Made by a program: the position numbers and the translations under genes. From positions 4,606,697 through 4,670,696 of the forward strand of contig JACAXG010000014.1 in assembly GCA_018881555.1 (NCBI GenBank): 64,000 bases of DNA, read 5' to 3'. The notes under the pieces are model-generated. The model was not told the origin of the DNA, searched no databases, and was given only the letters and a program-made list of their open reading frames with translations. Positions within the stretch are counted from its first letter, which is position 1. Each line of letters begins with the position of its first letter. This DNA is from Amblyornis subalaris (Eukaryota > Chordata > Aves > Passeriformes > Ptilonorhynchidae). Positions 48,031 through 61,829 of the stretch are shown here, in pieces.

Positions 48031-48283
48031 GACAAGTGACTGAAAGAGGGTGGTTTAGCTTGGATATTAGGAAGAAATTCTCTGCTGTGAGGGTGGTGAG
48101 GCCCTGGCACAGGTTTCCCAGAGAAGCTGTGGCTGCCCCATCCCTGGAAATGTCCAAGGCCAGGTTGGATGGGGCTTGGAGCAACCTGGGATAGTGCAAG
48201 GTGTTCCTGCCTGTCGTAGTGGGGTTGGAACTACAAGGTCTTTAAGGTACCTTTCAACCCAAACCATTTCATGAGTCTGTGAT
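48031..48283 (+). mobile_element. CR1 LINE 3' end, plus strand, longest copy here
   Basis: About 250 bases in canonical CR1 order: GGATATTAGGAAGAAATTCT, GAGGGTGGTGAGGCCCTGGC, GAGAAGCTGTGGCTGCCCC, CAGGTTGGATGGGGCTTGGA, GCAACCTGGGATAGTGCAAG, GGTTGGAACTACAAGGTC, and a degenerate tail ending at about 48,283. It is 5'-truncated and lacks an intact reverse-transcriptase frame. The wording matches the CR1 type abundant in songbird genomes as I remember it, which is the best taxonomic hint in the window. A small deletion or rearrangement lies near the GATGATCTT block. Confidence 0.92.
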
Positions 48284-51200
48284 CTGAGCCTTAATCCTTG
48301 TTTCTTGTGTGTCAGCTGGTGGCAAAATTAACTTGTTTTATTCTGCTCTGCACATATTTATTTTTGCAACTCCATATGCTGCTCTCANAGATCTTTATTA
48401 TTGCTTGTTAAGCTCAGCGGTGCTTTTAGTGACTGCACAAAACATAAACATCCTCTGTGACTTCGTTAGACTTACAGTGCAAACTTTTTGTTGATTTGGA
48501 GCCNGTTCCTCGGGGCAGTGAGCGCTGCAAGCTGCAGTCAGGGCACTGTATGCCCGTGACTGCAAGGATATGTGAAACAGAAAGGAATTGTCTTGGTATC
48601 TAATTTAAGTGTCTTCTCTGTGCAGGCTCTCGTGTGTGTGGTGTTTTATCTTTACCCTTTCCCCTCTCGGTTAACAGAGCTGGATGTGCCTGTCCAGCTG
48701 TTCCAGCTGCCTTGTTCAGTGGGCAGGAAATGGTGATGTGGTGGAAATTAGGCAATTCTGCCGAGGGCAACCAAAAGGGTCTCTGATCTCTTCCCCAGCA
48801 GTCACTTCTGGCTTCTGGATAAAACATAAGAGTCAAGTCATTCAGATACTTCTGTAACCACAATCCATGTAACGAACAAGGCGGCTACACTTGAATTTTT
48901 ATGCGTCTGAATAGGTTGCTTCAGTGGATGTGTGAGAGCTGCTATGTTACTGTAAAGGCAATATTTGTGGATCTAAAACTCTGGAGTTAGACATCAACGG
49001 TTTCACTTCCTTTTGGCATTTCGTGATCATGCAGTAAAACAGGATGATATTATGCTCTAAAATGTTGATGTGAAAAGTTTTTTCAGTCTCTCAGACCTTC
49101 TAGACTATTCCAGTCTTGCCCTTGTTAGCACATCTGGGTCCTTTCTGGTATGTGTTAGTAAATCCTTACTTCTCTATTCCCTTTTTTCTTCCTTAGAGTT
49201 TTGTAGACTACAGTGTATTGATTTCAGTGCATCCTCTATTGTTGGATTAGTGCAGGGGGATGAAGGGGAGTGAAATGAGAGAATTGGGTCATAGGAAATA
49301 AGGATATATGCAGACATGGAAAGCAGTATCGACTGGAACAGTTTGCAAGCAGATCAAGTGTATTATTATTGGCCCTGCTATAATTCGAGGTTCCGTGACG
49401 TTCTCTCAGTGAAACATAAGCAAATACAACAATACTCTCTCTTACGTGATTGAGTTTGCTTGGACAGCGATAGCAGCACCTTGGAGCAAATCTGATCCCG
49501 TCTGGTTCCCAGCAGTGANGTGGTTGTGCTGCAGCTGCCGAGAGTGGGCAGGGCTGGGCAGGGACGAGGTGCTGCTGCCTGGCTCCGTGGGAGCGACGTG
49601 GCAGTGGGAGATCTGTCCGTGCGCTTCGGGAGGGAAACGCAAAACCTTGGCCTGGTGCCTGGACTTAACCTCACGTGGCAAGCAGAGGATTTGTACTCGA
49701 GTTAGAAAGTATATGGGGATGGCAGATTGGATCTGTCAGCTTCCCTCCTCTTCTGTCCTCGGAAGAGTTATTTTCCATTAATTATAGATATGTAAAATTT
49801 ACTTTTTTTTTAAAGTGTCCTGGCTCTGTGGAGCAAGGGAGGTGTAACTATGGTCTGCTGGCTCCCCGAAGGGCCCGGGGTGGCTGCCTGGGCGGGAGGT
49901 TTGTCTCTGCTGGGGCAGGGGTGCAGTGAGGTGCTGCCTGTGCCGCCTGCCAGGACCATTCCTCCTCCTGGTCCTGCTGCCTGGCAAGCGCAAGGCAATT
50001 TGAGGGAGCTGTACACAAAGTTTAGGTGATTCAAATGAAGGAAACTTCACTTTTCCTGAGAAATTTTAAAGAAAGTTTGACTAGTTCTTCAGTGAGTATT
50101 TTATATTAGCTACATATCGTATAAAGTATCACTGATTTAGTATTTTTGCATATCCCTGCTTTTCTCAGAAAATGTTTTGCAATGTTCAAGTTGTGCATTT
50201 ATGAAAGGATTTGGCAGATGGGAAGGGGAAGCAATGACTCTTCTCTCGTCATATGCAAAATACACAGTTGGAAGGGAGAAACAGAAAAATACCATTTTTA
50301 TCTATTCTAGTGTGTTAGACAAAAGTTTTCTTTGTTTTTCTGCCAACATCAGCTCTTCCTGACCTTTGTGATCAATATTGGCACTGAGCTTTCTTAAAGC
50401 AGATATGGAGACTTTGTTGTGCAACTGTTTGCACTGCTCATAGTGTGAGCGTGTGGTAGTGGTTATACAGCCATGAAAAAAGGTACCCACCCGAGGGGGG
50501 GAACTCTTATTTTGCTTTTAATAGAGATGGGAAGGGAGATTAACACTATTTTGCAAGTCCTTGTGGGATTTGTTTTGGAAAGTGTATGCATTCTGATCAC
50601 CTACGTTAGTGAAAGATGGGTAAATTTGAAGTGGTAGAGTTACAGGTGGGGCTTACAAGCATGCCTGGAAGTGTAGAAAGCCTTTTTCGTAAGATGAGAT
50701 GGAGAAATATTTAACAGGAAGAAAGTTCCAATGAACTTTACTATCTCTAAATCCATCAGAGGGGTAAACACTGGAGGCATACAGGACTGTTGAAGCCAAA
50801 AGCCAGTGTTGGCAGATGAACGTGTGGATGCAAGATGTCAATAAATAAAACCTTTTTTTACAATTTGATCAAGCAGCTTATTTCAAAAGCAGCCCAGCTA
50901 TCCAAACAGCAGTCAGCTTATGGCAAGCAGAAAGACCTAAGTAATTTTAATGTACAGGGCTTTATGCAAGGCTGTTAAAGAATATGTGGCTGTACTATTC
51001 CCATACATGAATAAGGTACGTACAAGTGGCAGGCTGATTTCAGGGAAGTGGGAGAACAGAGGACCTGGAATATGGTGTGATGAAGGTACTGTAGGCATTC
51101 ATTGCAGCTGCAAAATCTATAAATCTGATCCTTATTTTTAAATTAATTGGCATAGTAAAAATACTTTTTTTCAAGTCTGCTTGCACCTGAAGTTATGTGC

Positions 51201-52380
51201 GTGCGGAGCTGTACAATACTGGTGGCAAAACTTCAATACTGCTGGGATCCTTGTGGAATTTCACTTCTATGTCCGGGTACTTTTATTGGTAGAAGGTCCT
51301 GATGTAACATAGTTGCAGGAAAGGAAATGGGCAGCTTTCAAAGAGCTTTGGACATCAGGTCAAAAAATAAAGGTGCTTTTCGAAAGTGGTGGATCAGTTA
51401 TCAGAGGAAAGTGGAGAGGTTTGTATCCAAAACTTTACCAATGATAATCTCTAGGAAAGACTGCGTTAATTCCTCGAATAATCACAGGCTTCGAAGCAAA
51501 ATCAGAATGCAAGATAAACTTTTGTTTATGCTTTGTCTAAGGGAAAAACAGTAAGGAGGTCATGGTTATACAAAAGTGAGTTTGAATAGTTAAAAAACAA
51601 AATGTCTGAATTTGTTTGCTGATAGAAGGAAGTTACACTGAAATACAAAGAAAAAGCTTTCAAAAAAGAGTGAGATTGGTGAACAAATGTGCGATGCCAA
51701 AGTAGAAATACTTTCAGTGATAAGGAATGGAAAATCTAAATTTGGTCACCTGCAACTTCAGAATTGGCTGTAAAAACAGTAAATTACTAGTTCTGCTTGC
51801 ACCAGGACTCTGGAAAAGCAAAAATCAGCATGTAGAGAAGGTATTATCCAGCTAATTGCTTGGTAGCTACACTGAAATTGCTTTAATACTGACCTGTGGT
51901 GTTCCCTTTCCCAGCAGAAATGCTTTTGTGTCAGGCAGAAATTAATGTTTCTTTGGAGAGAGGAGGATGCAGTGAGTCCTGCAGACTTTCATCTGAGCCT
52001 TTTCCTCTGCAACAGGAGTCACAGGAACTTGGTGACAAAGCTGTTTTCTGTGATACAGCTGAGGTTTTGTTTTGGGGTGGTGTTTTTTTCATTCTAAAGA
52101 GTCAGGTTTTACTGAAATATATTATCAACACTCTCATTTAAGCTTGTGCGATGTGCTTTTTTCTTGAGCTGCTTGGGGGGGAAAGTTGTTTTAATTGTCT
52201 TTATGTTAATGCAGAAGAACTGGGGGCTTGTTTCCATCCATCAGCGCTGGAAACTGAAACAAAAGCCAAGCAAACTTGCAGATGGTTGCAGATCCTGGAT
52301 CCCAGCCACTGCCCGATGCAGTTCAGTCTGCCTGCCTGTCGTTTACAGCTTACAAAACGCTCTGCTGGGCTTGTGAGGGT
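48284..52380 (+). other. Intronic stretch, no exon recognised
   Basis: GC-richer patches at 49,500-49,700 and 49,840-49,990 give short open frames on both strands without recognisable content. No repeat with a clear signature is seen. Confidence 0.5.
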
Positions 52381-52680
52381 GGACTTTGCCTTCCCTGTGC
52401 CGGGTCGTGCGTGAGGACTTTGCCTTCGTCAGCGGCCGCGGAAGGAGGAAGGTGAAGCCGTGCGGTGGGGCAGGAACGGTCCCCGCGGGGTCCTCAGCCT
52501 TCGGCCGGGGCTCCTTGCCAGCGACGTAAGGACCGGCTTGGGAGTTCTCCAGGGTTATAAAACACCCAGCTGTTGAACTTTTAAAGTTGTGTGGCTGGGC
52601 AGCTGGGAACTCGGACGGGCTGGAGGATGAGCTGTATTTGACGGAGGAACAATGGTTTCACAAGCGCATGCACGTACTCC
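52381..52680. promoter_or_regulatory. Secondary intragenic CpG island, candidate alternative promoter
   Basis: By hand count 17 CpGs fall in 52,401-52,534 and about 22 by 52,673, against a CpG-poor intron on both sides. It contains GCGGCCGCGG, a donor-like GACGTAAGG (GT at 52,526), a TATAAAA at 52,556-52,562 and an NRF1-like GCGCATGCAC at about 52,664-52,673. A 13-base direct repeat, GGACTTTGCCTTC, lies at 52,381-52,393 and 52,415-52,427. This would fit an alternative promoter or an orphan CpG island inside the gene. No coding frame is identified. Confidence 0.45.
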
Positions 52681-55600
52681 CCTCACCCCCCTTCTGGGGC
52701 CGTGGGTGTGCACTATCTGAAATCCTGTCGCTAATTAAAAATCACAATAAGCCAGTGCACTTAAAAGTGGGGTTTGTTTTTTTTTTTCTTCTTCTTTTTG
52801 ATTTAAAACGGCTCTGACGGGGGAGTTAATGAAACGACTGGGAACAGCATCTCGCATTGTGGCCACTTGCTCAATCCTGGCTGAGTTGGTGCAAAGTATG
52901 CCGGAGTTGAATTTTATCGTTCCGATGGGATTTCAGCTCGCTGTGGCAAGGGAAAAGTTAACATAGGCAACAAGAACCAGCTCAGCTTCCAAGGGTGAAA
53001 GTGCTGGTGGGAGGCCAGGAGCTGACTGGAGAACCTGGCTGGGAATGGGGCAGAGGGAGCATCCCTGGGCTGGTTGGCAGGGCCAGGAGCACGGCAGAAG
53101 TGATCAGTGGGGCTTTATTTAATGCTGGCTGGGTAGTATGGTTTAGTTTCAGTCTCACCCACAAGCTGCTAAGCATTTCCTGATTTAGAAAGGTCAGTAT
53201 GAAAAAACTTGCAGTGTAAAGCTGTAGTTTTTAATGTGGACAGTCAAACACATCCCATGAAGTGATAATTAGTGTTACTGGCCAGGGCAGGCTGTCANTT
53301 TTAGTAGGAAATCATTAAATAAACACTGGTGAATAATCAGTATGATGGTTCTTCTTCCCTTGGTAGAGACCAGAGCACTAACAGAGGCAATGTATTTAAT
53401 TATCCCCATTTTGCAGCTGAGAAAACAAGACAGAGGTGAAAATACTGGAGATACTTGTTTGGGTCTTGCTTCAGNTGAGGCTGAACTAGAAGCCTTATTA
53501 GTGGTCTGCACGTGTCTAGGGGTTTCCCTCCCCAACACAGCACTTGACAAGTGCCTGTGTGCCGTTCATACCTCTGAAAGCCTCTCCCAGAGGAGGTTTC
53601 CTTGGCAAGAGGGTAATCACTACTTGCCTTCTGCTTAGCATATTATATTGTATCTGTAGGAAGCCTTTGTCAAAGGCTGACTTGCTGTGGGTAAGGGGGG
53701 GGCGAGAAATGGTTTTCTTACAAATGCCAGCTAGGTCTTTGCAAACTAATAAAATTGTCAGTAGGCAGTACAGCATATATGTCTAATTTAGGTTATAGTT
53801 CTTTTTTAGAAAGGGTAAAGTTATCCTGGCTTACTTGTAATTTATATTCCTGGTAAGCACATGAAGTGATATTTCCATAAGAGGAGGAATTACTGCTCAC
53901 TTCCCCAGGCTGGTTCCATCTACTTCAGGAGCTGATCTTTGGATTTTCATTTCTAGTGTTGTGCCTAACTCTGATTTGCCTAACTGCTGCTTCTGCTCAC
54001 TGGGTCTTGCTGTTCTTTAACGTCCAATCCTTGTTGGCCCTGGGACCGTATAGGAATCAGTCTTTGAGAGGGCTGGTAAATCCTGCTGGCGTGCCATGGG
54101 TCGGGCAGTGGGGCACGTCTGCACTCCCNGCTGACCCACACCCGGTGTTATCAGCTCAGATTAGACTGCGGTCAGTTCCCTGGCNAGCTCCTCGTACATT
54201 GGAGATATTTCGTTTTGCTTGTGCAGTGTGAGCTCTTTTATCAGTGTTGCATGGTACCAAGTCAAACGCTGGCTAAAGAATACCTGTGTGCTAACACAGC
54301 TATCTCTCCAGCCGAAGGTGTAATCTCGTCGGAGAGCGCACTTGGATTTGTTTGACAGGACCTGTTTTATATTGAATGACAATGCTGATTATGTTCATAT
54401 CTTTGAATTCCTTATCACTGGAATCCTTCATTGGCTTTTGATTGTTTTATCTGAAAGCTGTGTCTTACTAATGGGATGTAATTGCACTGGGCAACCTGCT
54501 TCCCTCTCAGCTACTGGCGCTGGGTTAACATGGTCTCTCTGCTCCATCCCTCTGCATCAGTGTGTCCTGTTGTTGGCANTAGGTAAGGCATTTCCTTAAA
54601 GGCTCAAATCAAAACTTAATTGAAAGTTTTTGGGGCTGACTTGCCCACTGGGGTAAGTCAACACTTCAATACAAATGCACTTTGTGACTCTTCCAAAGAC
54701 CAAATGGAAGGATTTGTTAAATCCTTTTTCCCTGCATCGTTAGCCCTATTTTCACTTCTGTTTTGCAGTGGGGTTATGCCACTATTAGAGTTCAGTCCTT
54801 CTTAGTTTATTTTAGAAAGCAGCTAATTTTCTGTTTTCTTGCAAGTCATGGTTGTTTTTCTTCGACTTGTCTTGACTTCAGCCTTGGTTTCACTTACCAA
54901 ATTTCTGTACTACTTTCACTATCCTTAATTTCCTTCTTGTACCCCTTTTTATGCTGCATTACATTTTGTCTACATTACACGTAGATAAATGTTTTTCAAG
55001 TCAGTTTTTCCCCCTCAATTCTCATCAGTTTTGGGAAATTAGCATTTGTTGTTTTAAANCTAAACTGCATGTACTGACTCCAATTAATCTCCCTCTAATA
55101 ACATTTGATTGCTGTGGCGATTCAAAAGTTCTCATGGGATGATCCTGACTAGCTCTGTGNAGATGAAACTTGCAGCTGTTGGGTATTGAGTGCACAGAAG
55201 TCACAAGGATAATAAAACACTGAGGTTTTTTCGCACATCTTATATAGGTTGTGTGTGTATGGTGCAGGAAGTTTCGTTTGCTCTTGAGCTATGTTTGAAT
55301 TCCNTTTGTGGTGTAAATCAAATAATTCTCTAAGTATGTTGTCAGTGGGGGAAGGAAATGGTTTCACAAGTGTTTGCCATACAGAACTTGGCGGAGTAGT
55401 TCAAGTAGTTAAACATAATGGTATTAAAAAAGGAGGCGCCATGATCCAACTCCATGTGCATATTGCTAGATAAAACACTACTGGTGTACATCNGAGTGCG
55501 AGTTCATGGCCTGATGACACAGCCCTGAGCTGGTGCTGCTACAGAAAGGTCAGTTCTGCCTCCCACTCCCTTTATTCCTGTTGCTTCTCTTGTTTTGGCT

Positions 55601-57083
55601 CAGGGAATTAAGCTCCCTGGGCTGCTCTGGAAGCCAGCCTTGGATATCTGGCTCTCCNTTTTCTGCTGAGCAAATGCCATCCTGGCACAGGCAGTGAGGG
55701 TCCAGTGTGGCTCTGCTGGTGCTGGCCTGGCCTTGGGCTTGCTTCGGTCTTTCCTGAACCAGTGCTCAGACAACCCAGCTGTGGCTTTCAAGCCAAACCC
55801 TCCTCCTGTACCTGAGTGGGGCACAGCATGTCCTGGGTGCCTCCTGTGCCTGCTGCCCAGCAGGCAGGGACAGTTCCTGCTGGGGTGTACTGCAAGGNGG
55901 AACCTCCCTCCTTAAAGGGACAGAAAGTGTATTGTGCTTTGCCTTTAGACATTTGGTACTTGTGCTGTTTGAGTTCAGTGTCAGTTCTCCCTGTCACCTG
56001 TCTCGTCCCCTGGGCAGCACCTCCCACGCTAAAGGAAAAGGGTTAAGAGAAGGTAAGTGCAAAAGTGCTACAGGTGCACTTGTTCTCCTCAGTGCTCTGC
56101 TGTGTGTATGTGGGACAGCTTGCTCTGAGTTGTGTAGGACTCCTTAGCAGGTGATGTGCCAGTTAAAAGAACCANCTCAACCACCTGGTTTTCATTTAAA
56201 TTACATGTTCTCCTTTAGTATTCATTTTAGCCACCTGTCCCAATAACTATCCCTTCCTCCATTGAAGCTGTCTCTGCTTGTTTCCTATATTTGAAGAAAT
56301 GAGCTTGCACATTCCCTGTATAAAAAGGCATCAGGAAAGATCTTTCCTTTTTCCTCTGAACAGCTTGAGGTGGAGATCTCGTGTTTCTTTCTATTTACTC
56401 ACTGCAAAGCAGGTTGCACTGGGTAGCAGCCACACAGCCTTCCTGTAACTGTGTCCTGCAAGAGCACATGGGCCCTGGGTCTGTAGAAAGGCTCTCCCAT
56501 GGGCAGGGGCCCATCTTGGCTTCTCCCTTGGACAGGGCATCCCTGGCAGCCCCCATGACCTGCATCTCCTGCATTGTTTGAGTTCTGCNTTAACTCTGCA
56601 TGGTAAGAATATCTCCTAATTACTTACTGCTGAAACTTGGTGTTTAATAGCTACTTAGAGGCAGAACTTGGATGGGAAGAAAGAGTTTAGAGATAAAAGT
56701 TGGTCTTTGCTTGTTAATTAAAGTCTGTCTTTTGTCAGGGATAATTAGTGCAGCATTGGCAAGAGAGAAACAAAAGTTCAGAGGGAACACAGCTGAGCTG
56801 TAATCTGCTTATGTTAGAGCCTGAAATAGCAAAGGGTGTGTTTGACTTGAAGTGTTTGTCCGTGGATCTTTTACTCCTGTCCTTATGGGGGAAGGGATGG
56901 CAAGCTTTGAAGTGCAGGCACAAGTCTAATGCTGAAATACCAAGGTATGACTGAGGAACAGAAAGGTAGTAGATACCTTAGAGGTAGAGGTGTGTGTTGG
57001 ATTCCAGGTGGTGTACAGAACTATTGGATTATTAACATCTCCTTTTACATCCTGGTTGGAAATCTCAGCTACTAGGATGCATT

Positions 57084-57098
57084 AAAAAAAAAAAAAAA
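57084..57098 (+). repeat. Homopolymer (A)15
   Basis: Fifteen consecutive A residues, not preceded by a recognisable retroposon body. Confidence 0.9.
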
Positions 57099-60000
57099 GG
57101 CATGCTGAGATATGGAGCAACAATTAATGAGATCTGTTTGGTTTTTCCACCCGAGAATGTAGCCCTGGGGTCATGTTTCCCTCTATGTGTGTGTATTTAG
57201 AGGTCTGCCCTTAAAGCAAGGGGCTTAATTNAGTTCAGCTGGGGTCTGTAGGGTCACCTACACTGGGCTGCTTTGCCCTCACTGTTGTTCCTCATTCCCA
57301 TCCTGGGACATTGGTTTTGGGCAGTGGGCTTTGTCTGCCCGAGGCTGGGTGAAGGATTTCACTGTAGGCATGAGAGAGAGCTGGGATGCCAGACTGCAGA
57401 TGGGAAGGTCTGTGTAATGCAGAAAGAATTCCAAGCATCTTTTTGGTTAATTCTGTTTTTTAGAGGACTGTTAATGTGGCTTGATAGGAACTTGCATGTT
57501 GAGTGCAGCTTAAGGCTTCTTGAGTATTTCTAAAAATGGTTTTCTGAAGTCTCCCCTAAAATCTCTTTGAATTGCCAATAACTGTACTTAAGACAACTCA
57601 AAGCCCAATCTTTTTACCTTTATTATTTTCATGAAACTATTGATAATACCTTGGCAAATACTCTGACATGTAATCTATTTTACTCCTAATGAAAAAGAGC
57701 CTGTCTGATTCAATTAAATTCATGCATTCCTACTCAAGGACTGAATTTTACTGGACTTGGTGTACTGTACTGAAAATGCCTTATTTTTTGTAACAACTGG
57801 TATGATTTTCTAAGGAAAGACACATTTCCATGGTATTTTCAAATGCTACGACGACATTTTTCTGCAAAATGTGCTTTTGCTATTTCCAGGACACCCAGAA
57901 GGATTTGGGGTGCTGGGTGTTGTTACTGAAGTAGTGATGGTGACTTATAATTAAAAAGAAAACAAATGAAGCCAGTTTATTAGAAACAAAGATCAGAAAT
58001 GTTCATTATATTCGGCATTTAGCGTCTGTGAAACTGAATTTGGAAAAATGTCTGAAGGGACTTCAAATCCTTTGAAATGCTCCATTACCTTTTTGGTTTC
58101 CCTCCCCTTCCTACAGATGCTTTTTTTTGAAGTGGTTGTTCAGGTTAGAATAAAGATGGGAATTTGACAAGCATGTAGGTGGCCTTTTCTCTGATGCACA
58201 TCAGCAGAGCTTCATTATTTTCAAGATACTTGTCCCTAAAATGCTTTAAGTTTTTAAGCTGTTAAAATTGTCAGTGATCTGATCGACTTTAGTGGCTTGT
58301 GTTTAGACTGTACATTCATGACTGATACTGTCTGTGTTGTGGAATGTTTGAGTGGCAAAGAAATGCAATAATGGGGATGGAGGTTTTTGGAGAAATTATC
58401 CCCTAATGAATTATTACCTGTCCGGTTTCTCAAGAGGCTTAATGACTTTGCAGATTGAGATGTTGCTGTGAGAATAAATGCTGAGGATACAGGAGAGTAT
58501 ACGATTTTATGGATATTGGAGGAAACACTCAAAAAGCTTCCTATTTTTCTTTTTGATGTAATNTCTTTAAATGAATTGTGTTGCATAAAATTGTCTTGGA
58601 GGGGGCTTTGAATTTTGTGAATTGTGTTCAAGTTTGTCAATTAACTTCAATGGACTGAAAAGATCTCAGCGAAACTCACTAGAAAGACTTTAACCATTGT
58701 TAGTTTCTTAACTTTTTTTTCTCTTCAGTGTTTAGTTGGATTGTTTAAATTAGTAAGTGGTATGATTTTTTTAATAGGTCTGTAGNGTGTTGTACACTTG
58801 AACTGATGATATATAATTAGACACTTCATTTTGCTTCCATTCGATGTCTTTTAGCTAATTAGTTACTTGGGTTGCTTTATTTTGCATTACTTTACTTTCA
58901 GTTGATTAAGTATGCTTCTCTGAGGGTACAGAATTAAGAACATACTAATTGCACAACAATTTTGGCATGTGTAGATTGCCTCAGTGTCACCTAAGGACAG
59001 AGATTTCTCTGCTTACANTGCTGGCTCGATTCTCTTCGTGCCCCGTGGGCAGATGTGTCAGAGCAGACACTGCGCTCTCCAAATTCTCTTCCTCGCTCCT
59101 GCAGTCTAGTCAGAGCTTGTTGGCAGTGTCTACTGTAGGTACTCACCCTTGGAAATGTCTGATTTCAGCTTTTAAGTGTTCAGACCCAGTAGTTCGGTGA
59201 GTTTGGAGGGTNGGCGGTGGGACAGCAGGGTGGTCTCGGAGTGGAGACCCAAAGGTATCGTGTATCCAATGCTGGGAATTATTCCTGGACACACCAGCAA
59301 GCTTCACCTGGGGACTGCCACGAGGTGGATGGGCAGTTGTGATGCTCTCTGCTGGCTGGAGTAAATTTTGATTGTGGGCATTGCTGGGACTATAAAATAT
59401 TTGAGTGCAATATTTCTAGAAGCAAGTTCGCCCCAGGCACCGAGTGTTCTGGAATAAACACGGCTTTATTATAAAGTGCTTGCTCTGTGCTTGTGAGCAG
59501 ATCAAGANGTCCTCTTTTTGCATTTTACTTTGAACATCAGTTATTGATGTGAGGCACCGAGTAGACTCTAACCTGTGCCAGCTAACAAGGGGAAGCCAAC
59601 AGAAATGAGAAAAACACTACAATTGTACTTTTGTTGCTGCAGTGCTGACTGAANCCTGAGTGTGTCCAAGCATGCGGTGTTCAGACAAGATACATATTTC
59701 TCTCTGTGGAGCTGTTTTTCAAAGGGAATACTTGGTCTTATGAAAACTGGGTCTGTGGCCATAGTNGAGTAAGTATCTTCAGGTGTGCTCTGCCACAAGA
59801 GGAGGCGCAGGTGGTGTCTCTTGTGAAAGTCATGATTTCTCTCTTCTCTCCCATATATTTGCTTAAAACTGTAACTGTATGTTTGTATTGGGTCTGTATT
59901 AATCAGATCCCTTTGAATATATTTATCTGTGAATTTGTGTTTAGGTTGGTGTCAAGGTACTTAGCAGGCAGNGCTGCTTGGTGTTGTGGTGGTCATTGGG

Positions 60001-60496
60001 TGAGGAGTTCAGCCAGGGTTGGGAGGGTGAGTACCTTGATATANGTGTGCTGACGCAAGGGCCAGTGCACAGGGACCTTACCTTGGAATGGGTCTGCTGT
60101 AGCCATGAACTTGTCAGATGTTGCAAGTGTAATTAATTGGAATGAGAATATCCTTTGGCTCAGGCTCTGTTAGAACGCTCCAAGAAGTGCCATCATTTTT
60201 GGCGTGCTAAAAGTGGCAGCTGGTTTTGTTTTGAGGTCTTCTACAGGAGCNTTAGCCCCTTGTCTCCAGTGAAACCACAGTGATTTGATCTTCTTGTAAA
60301 GAGAAGAGATATTTAAATAGAGACTACTGAAGATGTAAAGCATAAGCATTTTTTATTACTGAGCCTAGATTTGGATGCCTATTAAAAGAATAAGTGGCAC
60401 TTCAAAACCTTTAGATTAATGTATTTTAAAAAGGTCCAAGTGTCATGGCTGCAGTTTTGGGCTGTCAGAATTAGCNCTTTTCTTTCTTGAAATGCC

Positions 60497-60510
60497 TTTT
60501 TTTTTTTTTT
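60497..60510 (+). repeat. Homopolymer (T)14
   Basis: Fourteen consecutive T residues in the presumed intron, with no recognisable associated element. Confidence 0.9.
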
Positions 60511-61059
60511 AAATGGAACAGCTGCCCTCATTCCAGAGGTGGCAGCCTTGGCTTTACNTCGACTGCTCCTTTACGTTTAGCTTTGGATGTTGCCTGTCCT
60601 CCTCATAGGAAGAGACAGCAAGCTACTAAAGTGTCAGAGTGCCTTAAAGGGATTGAATCCTGATTTTAATTGGAGTGATNGTTAAGATTTGTCTGCCTTT
60701 GGTTAAAAAATGTAAGCTACTGACTGCTGTGAAAGTGTTAATATGAATCGTCAACTTGGGTATTGTTTCGTAGGGCTTGAAGCTGGTCAAGCAGGGACGA
60801 GTTGGACAGCAGGTAATGGTGCCACTACCCCCACTATCAACATTATTTAATTTAGGTAACTTCATTAAAAGCTTAAGATTTCTGTACAGTCGCTGTTACC
60901 CCCAGAAGTCTGCTTAACAGTGTGTTTGTCAGGCTCTGAGTTAGTCGTATGGGGACCCCAATTCAGGAGTGGGCTGGGCACAGGGGCTGATTGAAGACCT
61001 GTCAAAACTTTNTTTTACAACAGCGGGTCCATTACTGTGACTTTTGGCCCATTCCAGGG

Positions 61060-61460
61060 ACTGAACTGGCTCCGTAACGGGTCAGCTGCCGGAGCTCCCC
61101 AACGTGGGCTGGATCCGTGCCGCTCATCCCTGCTCCCCTCCTGCCTGTGCCGCTGGCAGCTGCCTGCCGAAACTGGGATCTGGCTCTGGAAGCGGGACAG
61201 GATGTTTGCTTTTGTGGAGTGCAGTTGTTGAGGAAACTAAACGNAGGGATCTTTGAAAGGGCAAGCCACCTACATCAGATTAGGCCATTCGGATGAGGGT
61301 TGTGGGCATACTTTAGAGCACCTTATCGGGAGGCGTCGGGGAGGATGTGCTCCTGATAGCCAGCGGTGCTTGGAAAGCTGCGGAGCGTCACGTCTCTTTG
61401 GACCATGGAGATGGCTGGCGTTGAGCACGGAGGAAAGGCAGATCTTGAGGAAATCTGAAG
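61060..61460. promoter_or_regulatory. CpG-enriched intronic block
   Basis: About 20 CpGs fall in 380 bases by hand count, several times the surrounding density. The words are dispersed (CCGTAACGG, GCGTCGGGG, GCGTCACGTC), with no clustered GC boxes. Plus- and minus-strand frames of 162 and 122 codons overlap the right part (61,253-61,741 and 61,270-61,638) but encode nothing I recognise. An intronic enhancer or orphan island is the most natural reading. An unrecognised exon is possible. Confidence 0.3.
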
Positions 61461-61829
61461 GAGCTGCTTCATCCAAAGCTGTGAGGCTGCAATCCTGGGG
61501 GGATATGCAGGGAGAGGCCCTTCCTGGCCACTTGAAGGTGTTGCACATCCTCGCTTCCNGGCAGCTGGCCCGTGCCAGTGACAGATTGGGAGGAATGCAC
61601 AACATTTTAAGTATCATAAAGCTGCATATCCTTTGCATGGGATATTTCCTGTCCTCGAGAATTTATTTTTCAACAATATTATTGGCAGAAAAACCACAAA
61701 ATGGAAACGGGGCAGGGAAACTTGTACATCGAAGAAGATAAGTTTCTAGTTTTCCCATCTTAAGGGAAGAAATAAGGGGTGCGTNTTTTTATATTCTCCA
61801 AAGCTTATGCAGTGGTAAAGCAGCTGCAT

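Larger units (their letters stand above)
52681..61050 (+). other. Intronic stretch, no exon recognised
   Basis: About 8.4 kb without a recognisable exon. An AT-rich minus-strand frame of 128 codons at 58,254-58,640 resembles nothing I know. Homopolymers at 57,084 and 60,497 are listed separately. Unresolved bases are common again after about 53.3 kb. Confidence 0.5.

Noticed and set aside
48067..48267. Minus-strand open frame near 48.1 kb
   Set aside because: It is the antisense of a CR1 3' end, not a gene.
58254..58640. Minus-strand open frame of 128 codons in AT-rich DNA
   Set aside because: Longer than expected for AT-rich sequence, but the translation is composition-like, has an unresolved codon and no recognisable motif.
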